From an uncultured Thermomicrobiales bacterium (GTDB taxonomy: Bacteria; Chloroflexota; Chloroflexia; Thermomicrobiales; UBA6265), in assembly GCA_902806325.1 (NCBI GenBank), contig CADCWE010000269.1, positions 1 through 47,654 on the forward strand: a DNA stretch of 47,654 bases, read 5' to 3'. A program made the translations under genes and the position numbers. The stretch's first letter is position 1. Every line of letters starts with the position of its first letter. The notes below the pieces were generated by a model. That model had not been told where the DNA came from, did not search any database, and worked only from the letters and a program-made list of their open reading frames with translations. Positions 1 to 9,917 of this stretch are shown here, in pieces.

Positions 1-207
1 CAGGGCCGCCTCGTCGGCGGCCCCGATGCGCGGCGGCCGGCCGGGGACGGGGCGCGGGGCGAGGCCGCCGGGTTCCCCGGCCCGCGCCAGCCAGCGGTAG
101 ACGGTCGCCCGCCCCACCCCGAACGTTTGGGCCGCTTCGGTCTTGGCCATGCCGGCGGCGACGGCACCCACGACGCGGGATCGCAGATCGGCCGAGTACG
201 CTTTCAT
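1..207 (-). CDS. IS630-type transposase, N-terminal fragment cut by window edge
   Basis: This gene is absent from the ORF track because it has no stop inside the window. Read from an ATG at 207 on the minus strand it gives 69 in-frame residues beginning MKAYSADLRSRVVGAVAAG and running off base 1. A helix-turn-helix follows (KTEAAQTFGVGRATVYRWLAR) and then a Pro/Arg-rich linker, the normal N-terminal layout of IS630/Tc1-mariner transposases, which bind the element ends through this domain. The DDE catalytic domain would lie outside the window. Either an insertion sequence continues leftwards or this is a remnant. The domain call is clear; intactness cannot be judged. Confidence 0.8.
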   Translation of the reverse strand, partial: MKAYSADLRSRVVGAVAAGMAKTEAAQTFGVGRATVYRWLARAGEPGGLAPRPVPGRPPRIGAADEAAL

Positions 208-253
208 CGCCCGATCTTCGCAGGCGTCTCAATGCTTCTGCAACCCGCTCTGA

Positions 254-293
254 CACTATCCGCTCATGGCATGCCCATGATATGCCGATAGTG
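254..293. repeat. Imperfect inverted repeat upstream of the transposase fragment
   Basis: CACTATC (254-260) and GATAGTG (287-293) form 7-bp arms around a spacer that itself contains GGCATGCC. It lies about 50 bp outside the transposase start, where an IS630-type terminal repeat or a transposase binding site would be expected. The other end of the element is not in the window, so the role is inferred from position only. Confidence 0.4.
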
Positions 294-310
294 CATGCTA
301 ACGCGACCTC

Positions 311-359
311 AAGTCCCGGAGGGACTTCGTAGGTTCAGCGCGGGCCTTCAGCCCCGCGC
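311..359. repeat. Two adjacent hairpins, extragenic repeat and possible terminator
   Basis: AAGTCCC-GGA-GGGACTT (311-327) is a perfect 7-bp stem with a 3-nt loop. It is followed by GCGCGGG (338-344) pairing with CCCGCGC (353-359) around CCTTCAG. The pair lies just past the 3' end of the minus-strand NHL gene (stop at 387), so it could terminate that transcript. There is no T-tract. The second hairpin carries the same CCTTCAG core as the hairpin near 15558, which suggests an extragenic repeat family. Confidence 0.5.
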
Positions 360-386
360 CGCTTCAACCCCGCCGGACGCGCCGCC

Positions 387-3377
387 CTACCCGTTCCCCA
401 CCGGCGGCTCGGGGAGCGTTTCCGAGGTCAGCGTGGCGTCCAGCGGCGGGTCCACGATCTCCACCTCCTCCCCTTGGGGCGGCACCTGGCCCTGGCCCTG
501 GTTTGGGATCAAGGGGGCGAGGACGGCGGCGGCCGGTTGGTAGCGGTGGACCGCGTGGCTGCCCTGGTCGGTGATCAGGATGGCGCCGTCCGGCGCCGTC
601 GCGATCCCGACCGGGGCTTGGAGCAGTTCGTTGCCGACTTGGGTGATCGGGCTGAGGATCTCGCCGCCGGATCCGAGGACCTCGACGGAGCCGGTGTTGG
701 CGGAGGTGGCGTAGAGGTTGCCGTCGAGACCGAAGGTGAGGTAGGGGCTGAAGTCGGTCGAGCCGATCCACGCCGGGACCGGCCATTGGTCGAGCGCGTT
801 GCCCGCCTTGTCCCAAACGCTGATCCGGCCGTTGTTGGTGTCGGCGACGTAGACCCGGCCGTCTGGCCCAAGCGCGATCCCGACCGGTTCGAGGAGTTGA
901 TTCGGGCCGCTGCCGTTGCCGCCGAAGGTGCGCTTGAACGAGCCGTCGGGACCGAAGACCTGGACCCGTTCGTTGCCCGTGTCGACGACGTAGACCTCGC
1001 TGGCGCCGTCATCGACCGCAACCCCGCGTGGGCCGAAGAACTTGCCGTCGAGATTGGGCACGGCGGCGGTCGGCGAACCGCCGGTGTCGCCGTTCTCGCC
1101 GAACTGGCGGATCACGGCGCCGGAGGCGTCGAAGACGACGATCCGGTGATTCCAGGTGTCTGCCACGTAAATCAGGCCGTCGGCGCCGGTGGCGATCCCG
1201 CTCGGGCCTTGCTGAAACTGGGTGCCGAACGTGTAGCCGCCGCCGTCGCCGCCCCAGATGCCGACGAAGCGACCATCGGCGTCGAAGGTCTGGACCCGCA
1301 GGTTGTCCTGGTCGACGACGTAGATCGCCGAGCCGTCCGGCGCGACCGCGATCCCGCGCGGGCGGTCGAGTTGGCCGCGCCCGCGTCCTTGGCCGGCCCG
1401 GTCGAAGAGGTCGAAGGGCCCGCTGTTGGGGATCAGGCGAGCGCTCAACTCGGCGTTGAAACCGACCGCGATGGTCGTCGGGTCGGGATCGGTCTCGAGG
1501 TCGCGGTAAAGGAGATAGCGGGTGCCATCGAGCCAGTTGCCCGGCACGACGAGGTGGCGGACCACGTCCAGGATGTCCGGATTCTGGTAGGTGGCCGGCA
1601 CCCGGTTGACGTACGGGTAGTCGAACGGGGTGTATCCGGCATCGGCCATCCCGGTCCGATCCGGCGCGATCACCACTTGGGACGTTTGCAGCGGCGCCTG
1701 CCCGGCCGCCACCACCTGGAGATCCGGGAACTGGCGGAAGTACCAGCGGAACGGCCATTGCAACCGTTGATCGACGGCGATGCCGAGACCGTTGCCGCCG
1801 GTCGGGTCGCGGACCGACCCCTGGGCGACGGTGACGTCGCGGGAGAGGCGGGTCACCCGCGCCACCAACGGCTGGACCGCCGCCGTCGCGGTTTCCTGCG
1901 CCAGCAGTTCCCGCCCCTCGTCGGCCTCGTAAAAGTTGAGCAGCACCGTCGAGCGCAGGCTGTAGGCCCCGAGCACGAGCAGCACCACCAGCAGCAACAC
2001 CGCGCCCGGCCGGACCACCCGCGCGGCCGGGTCGGGGTTCCGGATCACGCCGTACGCGGCGACGCCAAACAGGACCACGATCAAGCCGGCGACGACCGCC
2101 TGAACGGTCGCCCGGCCTTCGTCGACCGCCTCGCCGGTCCGCCCGATCAGAACCGCAAACGCGACCGAGGCGACGAAGACGCCGAGCAGCGCCAGGATCA
2201 GCAAGCCGCCCGGACCGCGGAGGACGTTGCGCCAGTTGACGGCCGCGAACAAGTCCCCGATGGCGCCCCCCGCCAGCAGCACCAGCGGCAGCGCGACGTG
2301 GACGGCGTGATCCGGCGTCGACCCGGCGCTGAAGCTGAACAGCACCAGCGCCGCCGCGAACCAGCCGGCGAAGAAGGTCCACCCGAGCGCGCCGTCGCCG
2401 TCGAGACGGCCGGAATAGACCGCGACCACGGCGAAAACGACCGCCATGATCTCGTAGAGCAGGATCGCGAGCAGGAAGAAGCGCGATGAGGTCGGCGAGG
2501 TGTCGTTGCCGAGCAGCCGCCCCCAGTCGGCGAACGTGGTCGCCAACCCGGAGAGGGCCGGGATGTCGCTGAACAAGCGGGTGAAACAGGCCGCCAGGGC
2601 GACGAAGGCGCCGATCCCGAACAGCCCGGCGGTCTCGCCGGAGCCGAACAGCGCCCGCAAGCCGCGAACGGTCGCGCCCGGTTCACCCTCCGGCGGGGCG
2701 TCCGGATCGTCGTTGGAGGCCCGCGCCCGGTCGAAGACGGTTGCCAACCCGGCCCCGGCGCCGAGCGCGATCAGGACCGAGATCGAACTCGGCCCGCTGG
2801 CGATCAAGGCGCCGAGCGCCGCCCCGGCGCCGATCGCCCACCGTCGGACCGCCGTCCCGCCAAGTCCGGCCCGCAGGACCGCGACGACCAGCAGCAGGGC
2901 GCAGAACGCGACCGCGATCTCCGGCTGCGCCGTGCGCGACGACCAGACCAGCGTCGGCGACAGCGCGGCGACCGCCGCCATTCCCAGGGCCGCCGGACGG
3001 CCAACGAACGGCCGCAGCGCGCCGATCAGGCCAAGCATCCCCAACCCGAGCAGCGCCGGGGCGATCCGCGCCGTGGCATCCGTCGCCCCGAAGAGGAAGA
3101 ACCCGAACGCCTGCAAGAGCAAGAAGAGCGGCGCCGTGGTCGGCAGGTCCGCCCCCGGCAAGCTGGGTCGTCCCTCGTAGAAGGCAAAGGCGTGGTAGGT
3201 CCGGTACGCCTCCGCGGGGGACAGGCCCCAGACATCCAGGTTGCCCAAGCGGACCGCCACGGCCGTCGCCAGCACGATGGCCCAGCCGATCGCGGCCCAA
3301 CTGACCGCGCCCAGATCAATCGTCCGGTCCAGCACCGTCACCGGCCGCCCCGACGAATCCGACGCCGTTCGTTCCAC
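387..3377 (-). CDS. Membrane glycosyltransferase-C-like protein fused to a C-terminal NHL beta-propeller
   Basis: The 996-residue protein has about a dozen hydrophobic segments in its first ~480 residues, with an N-terminal layout like glycosyltransferase-C/Agl23 proteins (LFGATDATARIAPALLG parallels the neighbour's LFGASDATSRYVPAL). A soluble domain with a WPFRWYFRQFP motif follows, parallel to WPYQWYLRDYP in the neighbour. From ~660 to ~940 there are six NHL-type units (for example GIATGADGLIYVADTWNHR), enough for one six-bladed propeller, then a Pro-rich acidic tail. The 1461-aa ORF in the track is over-extended into the upstream gene. I start at GTG 3377, which has GGAGG nine bases upstream. 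It likely acts with the preceding gene in transfer of lipid-linked sugars at the outer membrane face; the substrate is unknown. Confidence 0.8.
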   Translation of the reverse strand: MERTASDSSGRPVTVLDRTIDLGAVSWAAIGWAIVLATAVAVRLGNLDVWGLSPAEAYRTYHAFAFYEGRPSLPGADLPTTAPLFLLLQAFGFFLFGATDATARIAPALLGLGMLGLIGALRPFVGRPAALGMAAVAALSPTLVWSSRTAQPEIAVAFCALLLVVAVLRAGLGGTAVRRWAIGAGAALGALIASGPSSISVLIALGAGAGLATVFDRARASNDDPDAPPEGEPGATVRGLRALFGSGETAGLFGIGAFVALAACFTRLFSDIPALSGLATTFADWGRLLGNDTSPTSSRFFLLAILLYEIMAVVFAVVAVYSGRLDGDGALGWTFFAGWFAAALVLFSFSAGSTPDHAVHVALPLVLLAGGAIGDLFAAVNWRNVLRGPGGLLILALLGVFVASVAFAVLIGRTGEAVDEGRATVQAVVAGLIVVLFGVAAYGVIRNPDPAARVVRPGAVLLLVVLLVLGAYSLRSTVLLNFYEADEGRELLAQETATAAVQPLVARVTRLSRDVTVAQGSVRDPTGGNGLGIAVDQRLQWPFRWYFRQFPDLQVVAAGQAPLQTSQVVIAPDRTGMADAGYTPFDYPYVNRVPATYQNPDILDVVRHLVVPGNWLDGTRYLLYRDLETDPDPTTIAVGFNAELSARLIPNSGPFDLFDRAGQGRGRGQLDRPRGIAVAPDGSAIYVVDQDNLRVQTFDADGRFVGIWGGDGGGYTFGTQFQQGPSGIATGADGLIYVADTWNHRIVVFDASGAVIRQFGENGDTGGSPTAAVPNLDGKFFGPRGVAVDDGASEVYVVDTGNERVQVFGPDGSFKRTFGGNGSGPNQLLEPVGIALGPDGRVYVADTNNGRISVWDKAGNALDQWPVPAWIGSTDFSPYLTFGLDGNLYATSANTGSVEVLGSGGEILSPITQVGNELLQAPVGIATAPDGAILITDQGSHAVHRYQPAAAVLAPLIPNQGQGQVPPQGEEVEIVDPPLDATLTSETLPEPPVGNG

Positions 3378-3457
3378 GCCTGTCGTCCTCCGGGACGAAG
3401 CCGTCGGCCGGTCAGCCGTCGGCAGCAAGCCGCTCGCCGATCGCTGACGGCCGAAGC

Positions 3458-6064
3458 TTAGTAGCGGATCCCGTTCAACCGCGGCACCAGATCGTCCCGC
3501 ACGTAGACCGTCATCGTGAAGCTGCCGATTTTGCCGGGCAGGTCGCGGTACATCGCCAGGCGGTAGAGCCGCTGCTGGCCTTCGGCGGTGAGCTGGGTTT
3601 CCAAGCTGTCGCCGATCGAGCCGATGATCGCCGGCAGGTCGCTCGGGTTGTCTTGGCTGCCCCAGGCCGAGCGCCACGGCTCGATCTCTGGCGCGATCGC
3701 GAACTTGCGGTAGGTCTCGTCCTCGGGGAACCACCAGCGGAGCGCGTAGGTCTGCGCCGTGTAGCCGTCCATGTACTGGGCGATGTTGGCGCATTCGGTC
3801 TCGTTGGCGATGACGACGGCGGCGTTGTTCGGGGGCGCCTCGCTGATCCCGTTGCCGAAGTAGCGCTTGTTCGGATAGTCGCGCAGATACCACTGGTAGG
3901 GCCAGGAGGCGCAGCTGTTGTACCAGACCTCGAGGTCTTTGCCGCCGGTCAGCTCCATCGAAAGATGGTCGATCTCGGCCATCACGCGGGTCACGTCGGG
4001 GGAGCTTTGGGTGTAGACGATCATGTCCCGGGGCACGTCGCCGTCGAGGTAGTTGAGCCGCCACCCAGCGTGGACCTGCAACAGCAGCAGGACTGCCAGC
4101 GCCGCGAAGGCTCCCGTCCGTGCCGCGCGGCCCGGTCCGACCGCCCACCAGGCGAGGCCGATCAGGGCAATCGCCGCGATCAGCGGCAGCGCCAGGAGCC
4201 ACCAGTCGTCGAGGGCCTGGCCTGAAACGTCGCGCACCCAACCGGCACCATCCGGCCCGCGGCTGAAGCCGCCGTAGGTCAGGCGCCCGGCGAGAAAGAA
4301 CCACCCCCCGGCGAGCAGCACCAAGGCGATCCCGACCGCCGGCGCGACCCACGATCCGGACACCGATGCCCGTCCCGTCCCAACCCGGTTCCGTGCCGCG
4401 CCGAGCGCCGCCGGTGCTCGCTCGACCAACTCGCCGATCAGCGACGCCGCCAGCAGCGTGGCCGGCAACGCGAAGTGGATCACCAACCAGGGCATTTTCT
4501 CGCCGGCCCACGACAGCACCGCAAACATGAACCCGAACCAGGCGAGCAGGAACAGGTTCGTGAATTGGCGCGGCCCCGCCGACCACGCGCGGTTCACGTG
4601 GACGCCGGTGCCCGTTCCGCGGGTGATCCGCACCGGGCCGACGGTCCGCCAGAGCACGACCGCCGCCGCCGCCAGCCCAAAGAGCACCGCGACGAACTCG
4701 TACTGCGGAAAGAGCAGGAGGAAATAGAACCACGGTTGCTCGCCGCGCTGGACGTCGTGCTGGGCCAGCCAATAGAAGAGGGTGCCACGGGTCGACACGG
4801 TGCCGGTGGCCAATCCCTCCATGTTGGTGAAGAGGGTGGTGTAGAGGACGACAAAGATCCCGGCGAACGTCGCGATCGCCGCGCCGAGGCCGATCTTATC
4901 GCGCCAGGCGGCCAACACCGCCCGATCGACGCTGCCCTCCGGCGCCCCGCCGAGGGAGCCTTCGACCAGCCCCTGGCCGGGCGCGTTCGGATCGCGCTGC
5001 ATCCGCAGCACCAGCACCGCCAGGACGACGAAGGTCGCCGCCAGCAGCAGGGCCGCCACCACCAGCGGCCAGGTCAGCAACTCGCCGTAGAACCGGAGCT
5101 GGTTGTCGCGGGTCGCCTGGGGCGCGCCGTCGCCGCCCCACGGGATCTCGGGGAACGGCTCGTCCCAGATCCGGGGCACCGCGACCAGCATCGCCACGCC
5201 GAGCGCCGCCGCCCCGACGTGCAGCGGCACCAGCGGCCGCAGCGTGCCCCAGAGCAGGGCACCCCAGACCACCAGCACGAACACGAGCGCGATCGCGAAC
5301 ACGATCTCGTGGTTGGCGTAGAGGAAACTGAGCGTGCCGGCCCCGATCACGAGCCACCGCCGCTGCGGCCGTTCGATGTAGCGCACGATGGCGACGAACA
5401 AGGCCAGCGAGCCGACCACCGTGTAGATGTCGTGCCGGATGTACCGGCTCTGGTAGAGGATCGCCGGGGAAAACAGCAGGAGCACGGACGCCGTCAGCGC
5501 CCCCCACCGCCCGAGCAGCCGCGGCCCGCGCAGGAACCACGGCAACCCGACCAGGATCACCCCTGCCAACGCCGGCACGTAGCGGCTGGTCGCGTCCGAT
5601 GCGCCGAACAGAAAGTAGGCAAGGGCGTTGGCGTGGAACAGGAACGGCCCGTGCATCAGCGGGTCGTGGGTGTAGGGATCGACCCCGGCAAAGAAGCCCC
5701 ACGAGTAGTAGGCGTGCAGGCTCTCGTCGTGGTGCAGCGCCTTGCCGCCCAAGTCCCAGAACCGCGTCAGCGCCGCGGCGACCAGCAGCAGCGCGTAGGC
5801 GGCGTGTTCCCAGGTGACACGCGCCGTCCACGGCACCGCCACCCGGTCGACGGCCGCGGCCTCGCCATCCGCCACGTCCACGGGCTCGACCCGGAGCGTG
5901 GGCGCGACAGCGGCTTCGGCCAGCTGCCGCTCCGCGCCGTTCGCGGGTTGCTCGCCCGGAATCGCCGGGATCGCCGCCGTCCCGGCGCCGTCGGGTTCGA
6001 GGACCCCGTGACCGTCGTCCGGCTTGGCCTCGCTCGACCGGCGTTTCGTCGTGGGTGCGCGCAA
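3458..6064 (-). CDS. Agl23-type (TIGR03663-like) glycosyltransferase-C family membrane protein
   Basis: The 868 residues match the 'flippase activity-associated protein Agl23' family of archaea and Chloroflexota. A disordered acidic N-terminus (~1-75) is followed by a helix and the loop motif ALHHDESLHAYYSWGFF, whose acidic pair resembles the catalytic Asp/Glu of glycosyltransferase-C enzymes. Many transmembrane helices and a periplasmic C-terminal domain containing VWYNSCASWPYQWYLRDYP come next. The TTG start at 6064 is the longest in-frame start and its RBS is weak; a start nearer VTWEHAAYALLL is possible. Its stop is 80 bp from the start of the NHL-fused paralogue, so the two are probably one transcription unit. 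Role in protein or lipid glycosylation is inferred from family context. Confidence 0.85.
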   Translation of the reverse strand: MRAPTTKRRSSEAKPDDGHGVLEPDGAGTAAIPAIPGEQPANGAERQLAEAAVAPTLRVEPVDVADGEAAAVDRVAVPWTARVTWEHAAYALLLVAAALTRFWDLGGKALHHDESLHAYYSWGFFAGVDPYTHDPLMHGPFLFHANALAYFLFGASDATSRYVPALAGVILVGLPWFLRGPRLLGRWGALTASVLLLFSPAILYQSRYIRHDIYTVVGSLALFVAIVRYIERPQRRWLVIGAGTLSFLYANHEIVFAIALVFVLVVWGALLWGTLRPLVPLHVGAAALGVAMLVAVPRIWDEPFPEIPWGGDGAPQATRDNQLRFYGELLTWPLVVAALLLAATFVVLAVLVLRMQRDPNAPGQGLVEGSLGGAPEGSVDRAVLAAWRDKIGLGAAIATFAGIFVVLYTTLFTNMEGLATGTVSTRGTLFYWLAQHDVQRGEQPWFYFLLLFPQYEFVAVLFGLAAAAVVLWRTVGPVRITRGTGTGVHVNRAWSAGPRQFTNLFLLAWFGFMFAVLSWAGEKMPWLVIHFALPATLLAASLIGELVERAPAALGAARNRVGTGRASVSGSWVAPAVGIALVLLAGGWFFLAGRLTYGGFSRGPDGAGWVRDVSGQALDDWWLLALPLIAAIALIGLAWWAVGPGRAARTGAFAALAVLLLLQVHAGWRLNYLDGDVPRDMIVYTQSSPDVTRVMAEIDHLSMELTGGKDLEVWYNSCASWPYQWYLRDYPNKRYFGNGISEAPPNNAAVVIANETECANIAQYMDGYTAQTYALRWWFPEDETYRKFAIAPEIEPWRSAWGSQDNPSDLPAIIGSIGDSLETQLTAEGQQRLYRLAMYRDLPGKIGSFTMTVYVRDDLVPRLNGIRY

Positions 6065-6402
6065 AGTCCTCGTCGTCCCCGCTCCGGCTCGCCTTCGGTT
6101 CCGCGCGCGTTCTCGCCACCCGCGCGCGTTCCTCGACCACCCCGAAGCCCAAAATCGTCTCGAACCCGCCGGAGTATACGACGCGGCCCAATTGGCGGAC
6201 CACGCGCGGAAGCCAGCCCTATCCCATCAGACGCACCGATGCGCGTTCCGGATACATCCCGACCGTTTGTGCAACCCGCACACGAACCCCGAACGAATTC
6301 GGCGCCCCCGCACCTATGATCGGGATCGGACCCTGCTTAGACTCGGAGGCGGATCGCGGCGTGCGGGCCGGGTTTGGCCTCGAAATGGGGGAGGGCGGCG
6401 GT
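6065..6402. other. Divergent intergenic region between Agl23-type gene and amt
   Basis: The 338 bp hold no convincing gene. Track ORFs reading through (6055..7635 before the true amt start, 6024..6785, and the 5' part of 4896..6203) lack family similarity and RBS. Weak promoter-like hexamers are visible: TATACT on the minus strand (complement of 6173-6178) towards the glycosyltransferase, and TATGAT at 6315-6320 towards amt. Neither has a good -35 match. Confidence 0.4.
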
Positions 6403-7635
<1,233 letters not shown>

Positions 7636-7693
7636 TCGGTGGTCGGAAGTCGGGCGTATGGCCTCCGACCCGCGATCGAAAGGAACGGCTCCA

Positions 7694-7828
7694 ATGATCC
7701 TGATCGCCTTCGCCTGCTTTGCCCTCCTCGTCGTCGCGTGGATGATGGCCCCGACCGAGAAGGCCCGCGTCACCAAGCCGGCGCCGGCGCCGATCCAGGT
7801 CGGCGATCTGGTCGATGCCGTCGCCTAG
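7694..7828 (+). CDS. Small single-helix membrane protein downstream of amt
   Basis: This gene is too short for the ORF track. It encodes 44 residues: a hydrophobic helix at ~1-18 (MILIAFACFALLVVAWMMAP) and a short charged Pro/Ala-rich tail ending DLVDAVA. AAAGGA lies ~9 nt upstream of the ATG. It begins 58 bp after the amt stop and is followed by a strong hairpin, so it is probably the last gene of the amt transcript. It might be an accessory subunit or assembly peptide for the transporter, which is inference from position only. The alternative overlapping track ORF 7639..7848 has no RBS and an Arg-rich shadow composition. Confidence 0.6.
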   Translation: MILIAFACFALLVVAWMMAPTEKARVTKPAPAPIQVGDLVDAVA

Positions 7829-7859
7829 CGTCCAGACTGCGCGAATAGACCAGCGCCTC

Positions 7860-7893
7860 GACGCGGGCGGACCACCACCGGTCCGCCCGCGTC
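7860..7893 (+). terminator. Strong hairpin after amt and the 44-aa gene
   Basis: GACGCGGGCGGACC (7860-7873) pairs perfectly over 14 bp with GGTCCGCCCGCGTC (7880-7893) around a 6-nt loop ACCACC. No T-tract follows, which is common for GC-rich genomes. Position 31 bp after the small gene's stop supports termination or 3'-end stabilisation. Confidence 0.65.
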
Positions 7894-7992
7894 GGCGTGC
7901 CCGGCACCCTCGCTCCAGGGCGTGGCCGGACCGACGTGGTACCCTCACCCGTAACAGCGGTCTGGCCACGGGGAGCGCGGGAGGATGGGAAC

Positions 7993-8301
7993 TTGGCGGA
8001 CGACCACGGACACGACCACGACCACGACCACGCCACGGTCGCGCCCAAGGACCCCAACGAGCAGGCCGCCTTGGCGCGCGACATCGGCGAGGAACTGACC
8101 GAGATCTTCGTCCGCTATGTTCAGGGCGATGTTCCGTTCGAGGACATGACCTTCCTCACCTTCGAGACCTTGGAGAACCTGTCCATCGTCGCCAGCGGCG
8201 AGTACGAGCTCGACTACGACGAGGACCAGGAGTACGAGATCGAGGAAGCGACCGAGGAGCAGGAAGACCTCGCCCAAGAACCGTCCCGCGACGGGGATTA
8301 G
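7993..8301 (+). CDS. Acidic hypothetical protein with His/Asp-rich N-terminus
   Basis: TTG 7993 is chosen because GGGAGGA lies ~8 nt upstream and the residues before it in the 134-aa track ORF look untranslated. The 102-residue product starts MADDHGHDHDHDHATV, a potential divalent-metal binding run. A predicted helical core follows (EQAALARDIGEELTEIFVRYVQGD, then FLTFETLENLSIV), and then a very acidic tail rich in Asp/Glu. It has no signal peptide or membrane segment. The family is not recognised. Binding of Zn/Ni/Co by the His run is possible but not shown. Confidence 0.7.
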   Translation: MADDHGHDHDHDHATVAPKDPNEQAALARDIGEELTEIFVRYVQGDVPFEDMTFLTFETLENLSIVASGEYELDYDEDQEYEIEEATEEQEDLAQEPSRDGD

Positions 8302-8519
8302 GCGGGCCAACCGGGGCGCGAGTCGCCCGCCGCCGACCCGGTCTCGACAAGGCCGCCGCCACCGACCCCGGGCACCCGGGCTCCGCGCGACGCCGGCAAC
8401 GTCTCTCCGAGGCGGAGTACGGATAACCATCCCGGTCGGGATGCGGTGGTGAGCGGCGAATCGTGCCAGACCCCGGCGTCTGCTTGGGGAAGCGCGACGG
8501 TGGAGTGTCCTCGTTCGCT

Positions 8520-9281
8520 ATGCACCACGTCCGCCGCGAGCAACGCCTCGCCGTTCGCATCGCCGTTGTGCTGGGCGTCGTCGTGGTGGCGATCGCCGCG
8601 CCGCTGATTCTTTCGTCGTCGCTGCGGTTACGGCTGGGGTACGCGTTGGATTTGGTGCCGGGCGACGAGGCGACGCGCCTCTACGAGGCCGACCACCGGA
8701 TCGAGTTGGTGGTGGTTCGGGAGGAGGTCCCGGTCGAACTGTCGCTGGCGATCGAGCGATTCACCGCCCGCTACATCGCCGACCGGCGCGGCGGCACGGT
8801 GGTCCTGCACGACATCGCCGGCGGCCAACCGTTGGACCTCCCGTTGGCGACGTACGACTTCATCGCCGGGTCCGACGACGGCAAGGCGTTGCTGTTCCGG
8901 GACTCCGCGGCGCCATCCGACCGGGTCGGCGCGGTGGTCGTGTTCCCCGCCGAAGGCACCGTTCGCCCGCTCCCGGCCGGGGACTCAGAGCCGCCGCTGC
9001 CCGGCGATTGGGAGACCGACGTCACCTTGCGGGCGGTCGGCTGCGATGGCGTTTCGCCGCGGCAGACCTGGATCGCCTGCGTCGTCCACGGCGAGGGGTT
9101 CTCGCGCTATTGGCTGGGCGATTGGCAGGTGCAGATCCGGCGCTTTGGCCGCTCCGGCGACTGGACCGCGCTCTACCGGGGTCTCGGCCCCGACCCGATC
9201 GTCGGCTGGACCCCGGACGAGCAACACCTGCTGATCCAGACCGAAGGCGGCATCTTTCGGCTGGAGGTGCCGGCACCGTAA
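8520..9281 (+). CDS. Membrane-anchored hypothetical protein
   Basis: ATG 8520 gives 253 residues. The track start at 8463 (GTG) adds 19 unremarkable residues, and GGTGGAG upstream of 8520 gives modest support for the inner start. A basic N-terminus (HHVRREQRLAVR) precedes one hydrophobic helix (~13-33), so the rest is likely extracytoplasmic. The C-terminal half has strands and closing motifs such as VGWTPDEQHLLIQTEGGIFRLEV, reminiscent of a beta-propeller blade (WD40-like/PD40), and a single Cys pair region (VGCDGVSPRQTWIACVV). No function assigned. Confidence 0.7.
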   Translation: MHHVRREQRLAVRIAVVLGVVVVAIAAPLILSSSLRLRLGYALDLVPGDEATRLYEADHRIELVVVREEVPVELSLAIERFTARYIADRRGGTVVLHDIAGGQPLDLPLATYDFIAGSDDGKALLFRDSAAPSDRVGAVVVFPAEGTVRPLPAGDSEPPLPGDWETDVTLRAVGCDGVSPRQTWIACVVHGEGFSRYWLGDWQVQIRRFGRSGDWTALYRGLGPDPIVGWTPDEQHLLIQTEGGIFRLEVPAP

Positions 9282-9301
9282 CGGGCGGCGCAGACGGCGA
9301 G

Positions 9302-9784
9302 CTAGCCCGCGTGGCGGAAACCGGCGGCGCGCATCGTCAGGGGTTCGATGTCGGCAAAGACGGCCGCCTCGACGACCTCGGCGACAAACAGGATGGAGTC
9401 GCCGGCGTCGGTCGCCGAGCGGACCTCGCATACGACATATCCCCCCGAGTCGGCCAGGGCGGGGATGCCGCTTGCGGTGGAAGCGACCGCGAGGCCAAGC
9501 GCCGCGAACTTATCCCCCGCCCGCGCCTTTGGGCGGCCCAGCGCGCCAGCGAGGTCCCGTTGCCCCTCCGCCAGCGGGCAGACCGCGAACCGGCCGCTGG
9601 CCCGGATCAGCGGCAGCGTCGAGGAGTCCCGCTCCACCGAGAGGGCGATCAGCGGCGGATCGAACGAGACTTGGGTCAGCCAGTTGGCCGTGAACACGCC
9701 GCGATCGTCACCGTGCGCCGCCGTCACCGCGTAGAGGCCGTAGGTGATCTGCCGGAGGATGGTCTTCTTGGCGTCGAGGTCCAT
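9302..9784 (-). CDS. Flavin reductase-like, FMN-binding split-barrel protein
   Basis: The 160-residue protein matches the flavin reductase-like (DIM6/NTAB, FMN-binding split barrel) family. The N-terminal strand motif ITYGLYAVTAAHGDDRGVFTANWLTQVSFDPPLIALSVE is the typical FMN-binding stretch, followed by SSTLPLIRASGRFAVCPLAEGQ. Such proteins reduce flavin with NAD(P)H or bind FMN/heme as the reductase partner of flavin monooxygenases; the partner is not encoded nearby. The ATG at 9784 has GCAGGAGCC just upstream. Its 3' end is 20 bp from the convergent gene before it. Confidence 0.82.
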   Translation of the reverse strand: MDLDAKKTILRQITYGLYAVTAAHGDDRGVFTANWLTQVSFDPPLIALSVERDSSTLPLIRASGRFAVCPLAEGQRDLAGALGRPKARAGDKFAALGLAVASTASGIPALADSGGYVVCEVRSATDAGDSILFVAEVVEAAVFADIEPLTMRAAGFRHAG

Positions 9785-9917
9785 CGAGGCTCCTGCTTTT
9801 GGGTGTCGCTCTCGCTATCGAACGCGGGTGGACGAGATGCTGAGCGACCGCCCGCGTCCCCGGTCGCCCCGTCACGATGGGCACCAACGGTCCCAGGGGA
9901 TCGGTTGCCCACTTGGG

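Noticed and set aside
3378-4772. 5' third of the 1461-aa minus ORF as part of the NHL protein
   Set aside because: It overlaps the well-supported Agl23-type gene in another frame, is Arg/Gly/Pro-rich, and GTG 3377 has a good RBS.
6065-6203. 5' part of minus ORF 4896..6203 (MVRQLGRVVYSGG) as an upstream gene or a frameshifted N-terminus of the Agl23-type gene
   Set aside because: No stop before it merges into the shadow of the Agl23-type gene, no RBS and no match to the family N-terminus.
4475-6319. 614-aa plus ORF opposite Agl23-type gene
   Set aside because: Gln/Arg/Pro/His-rich shadow composition, no motifs.
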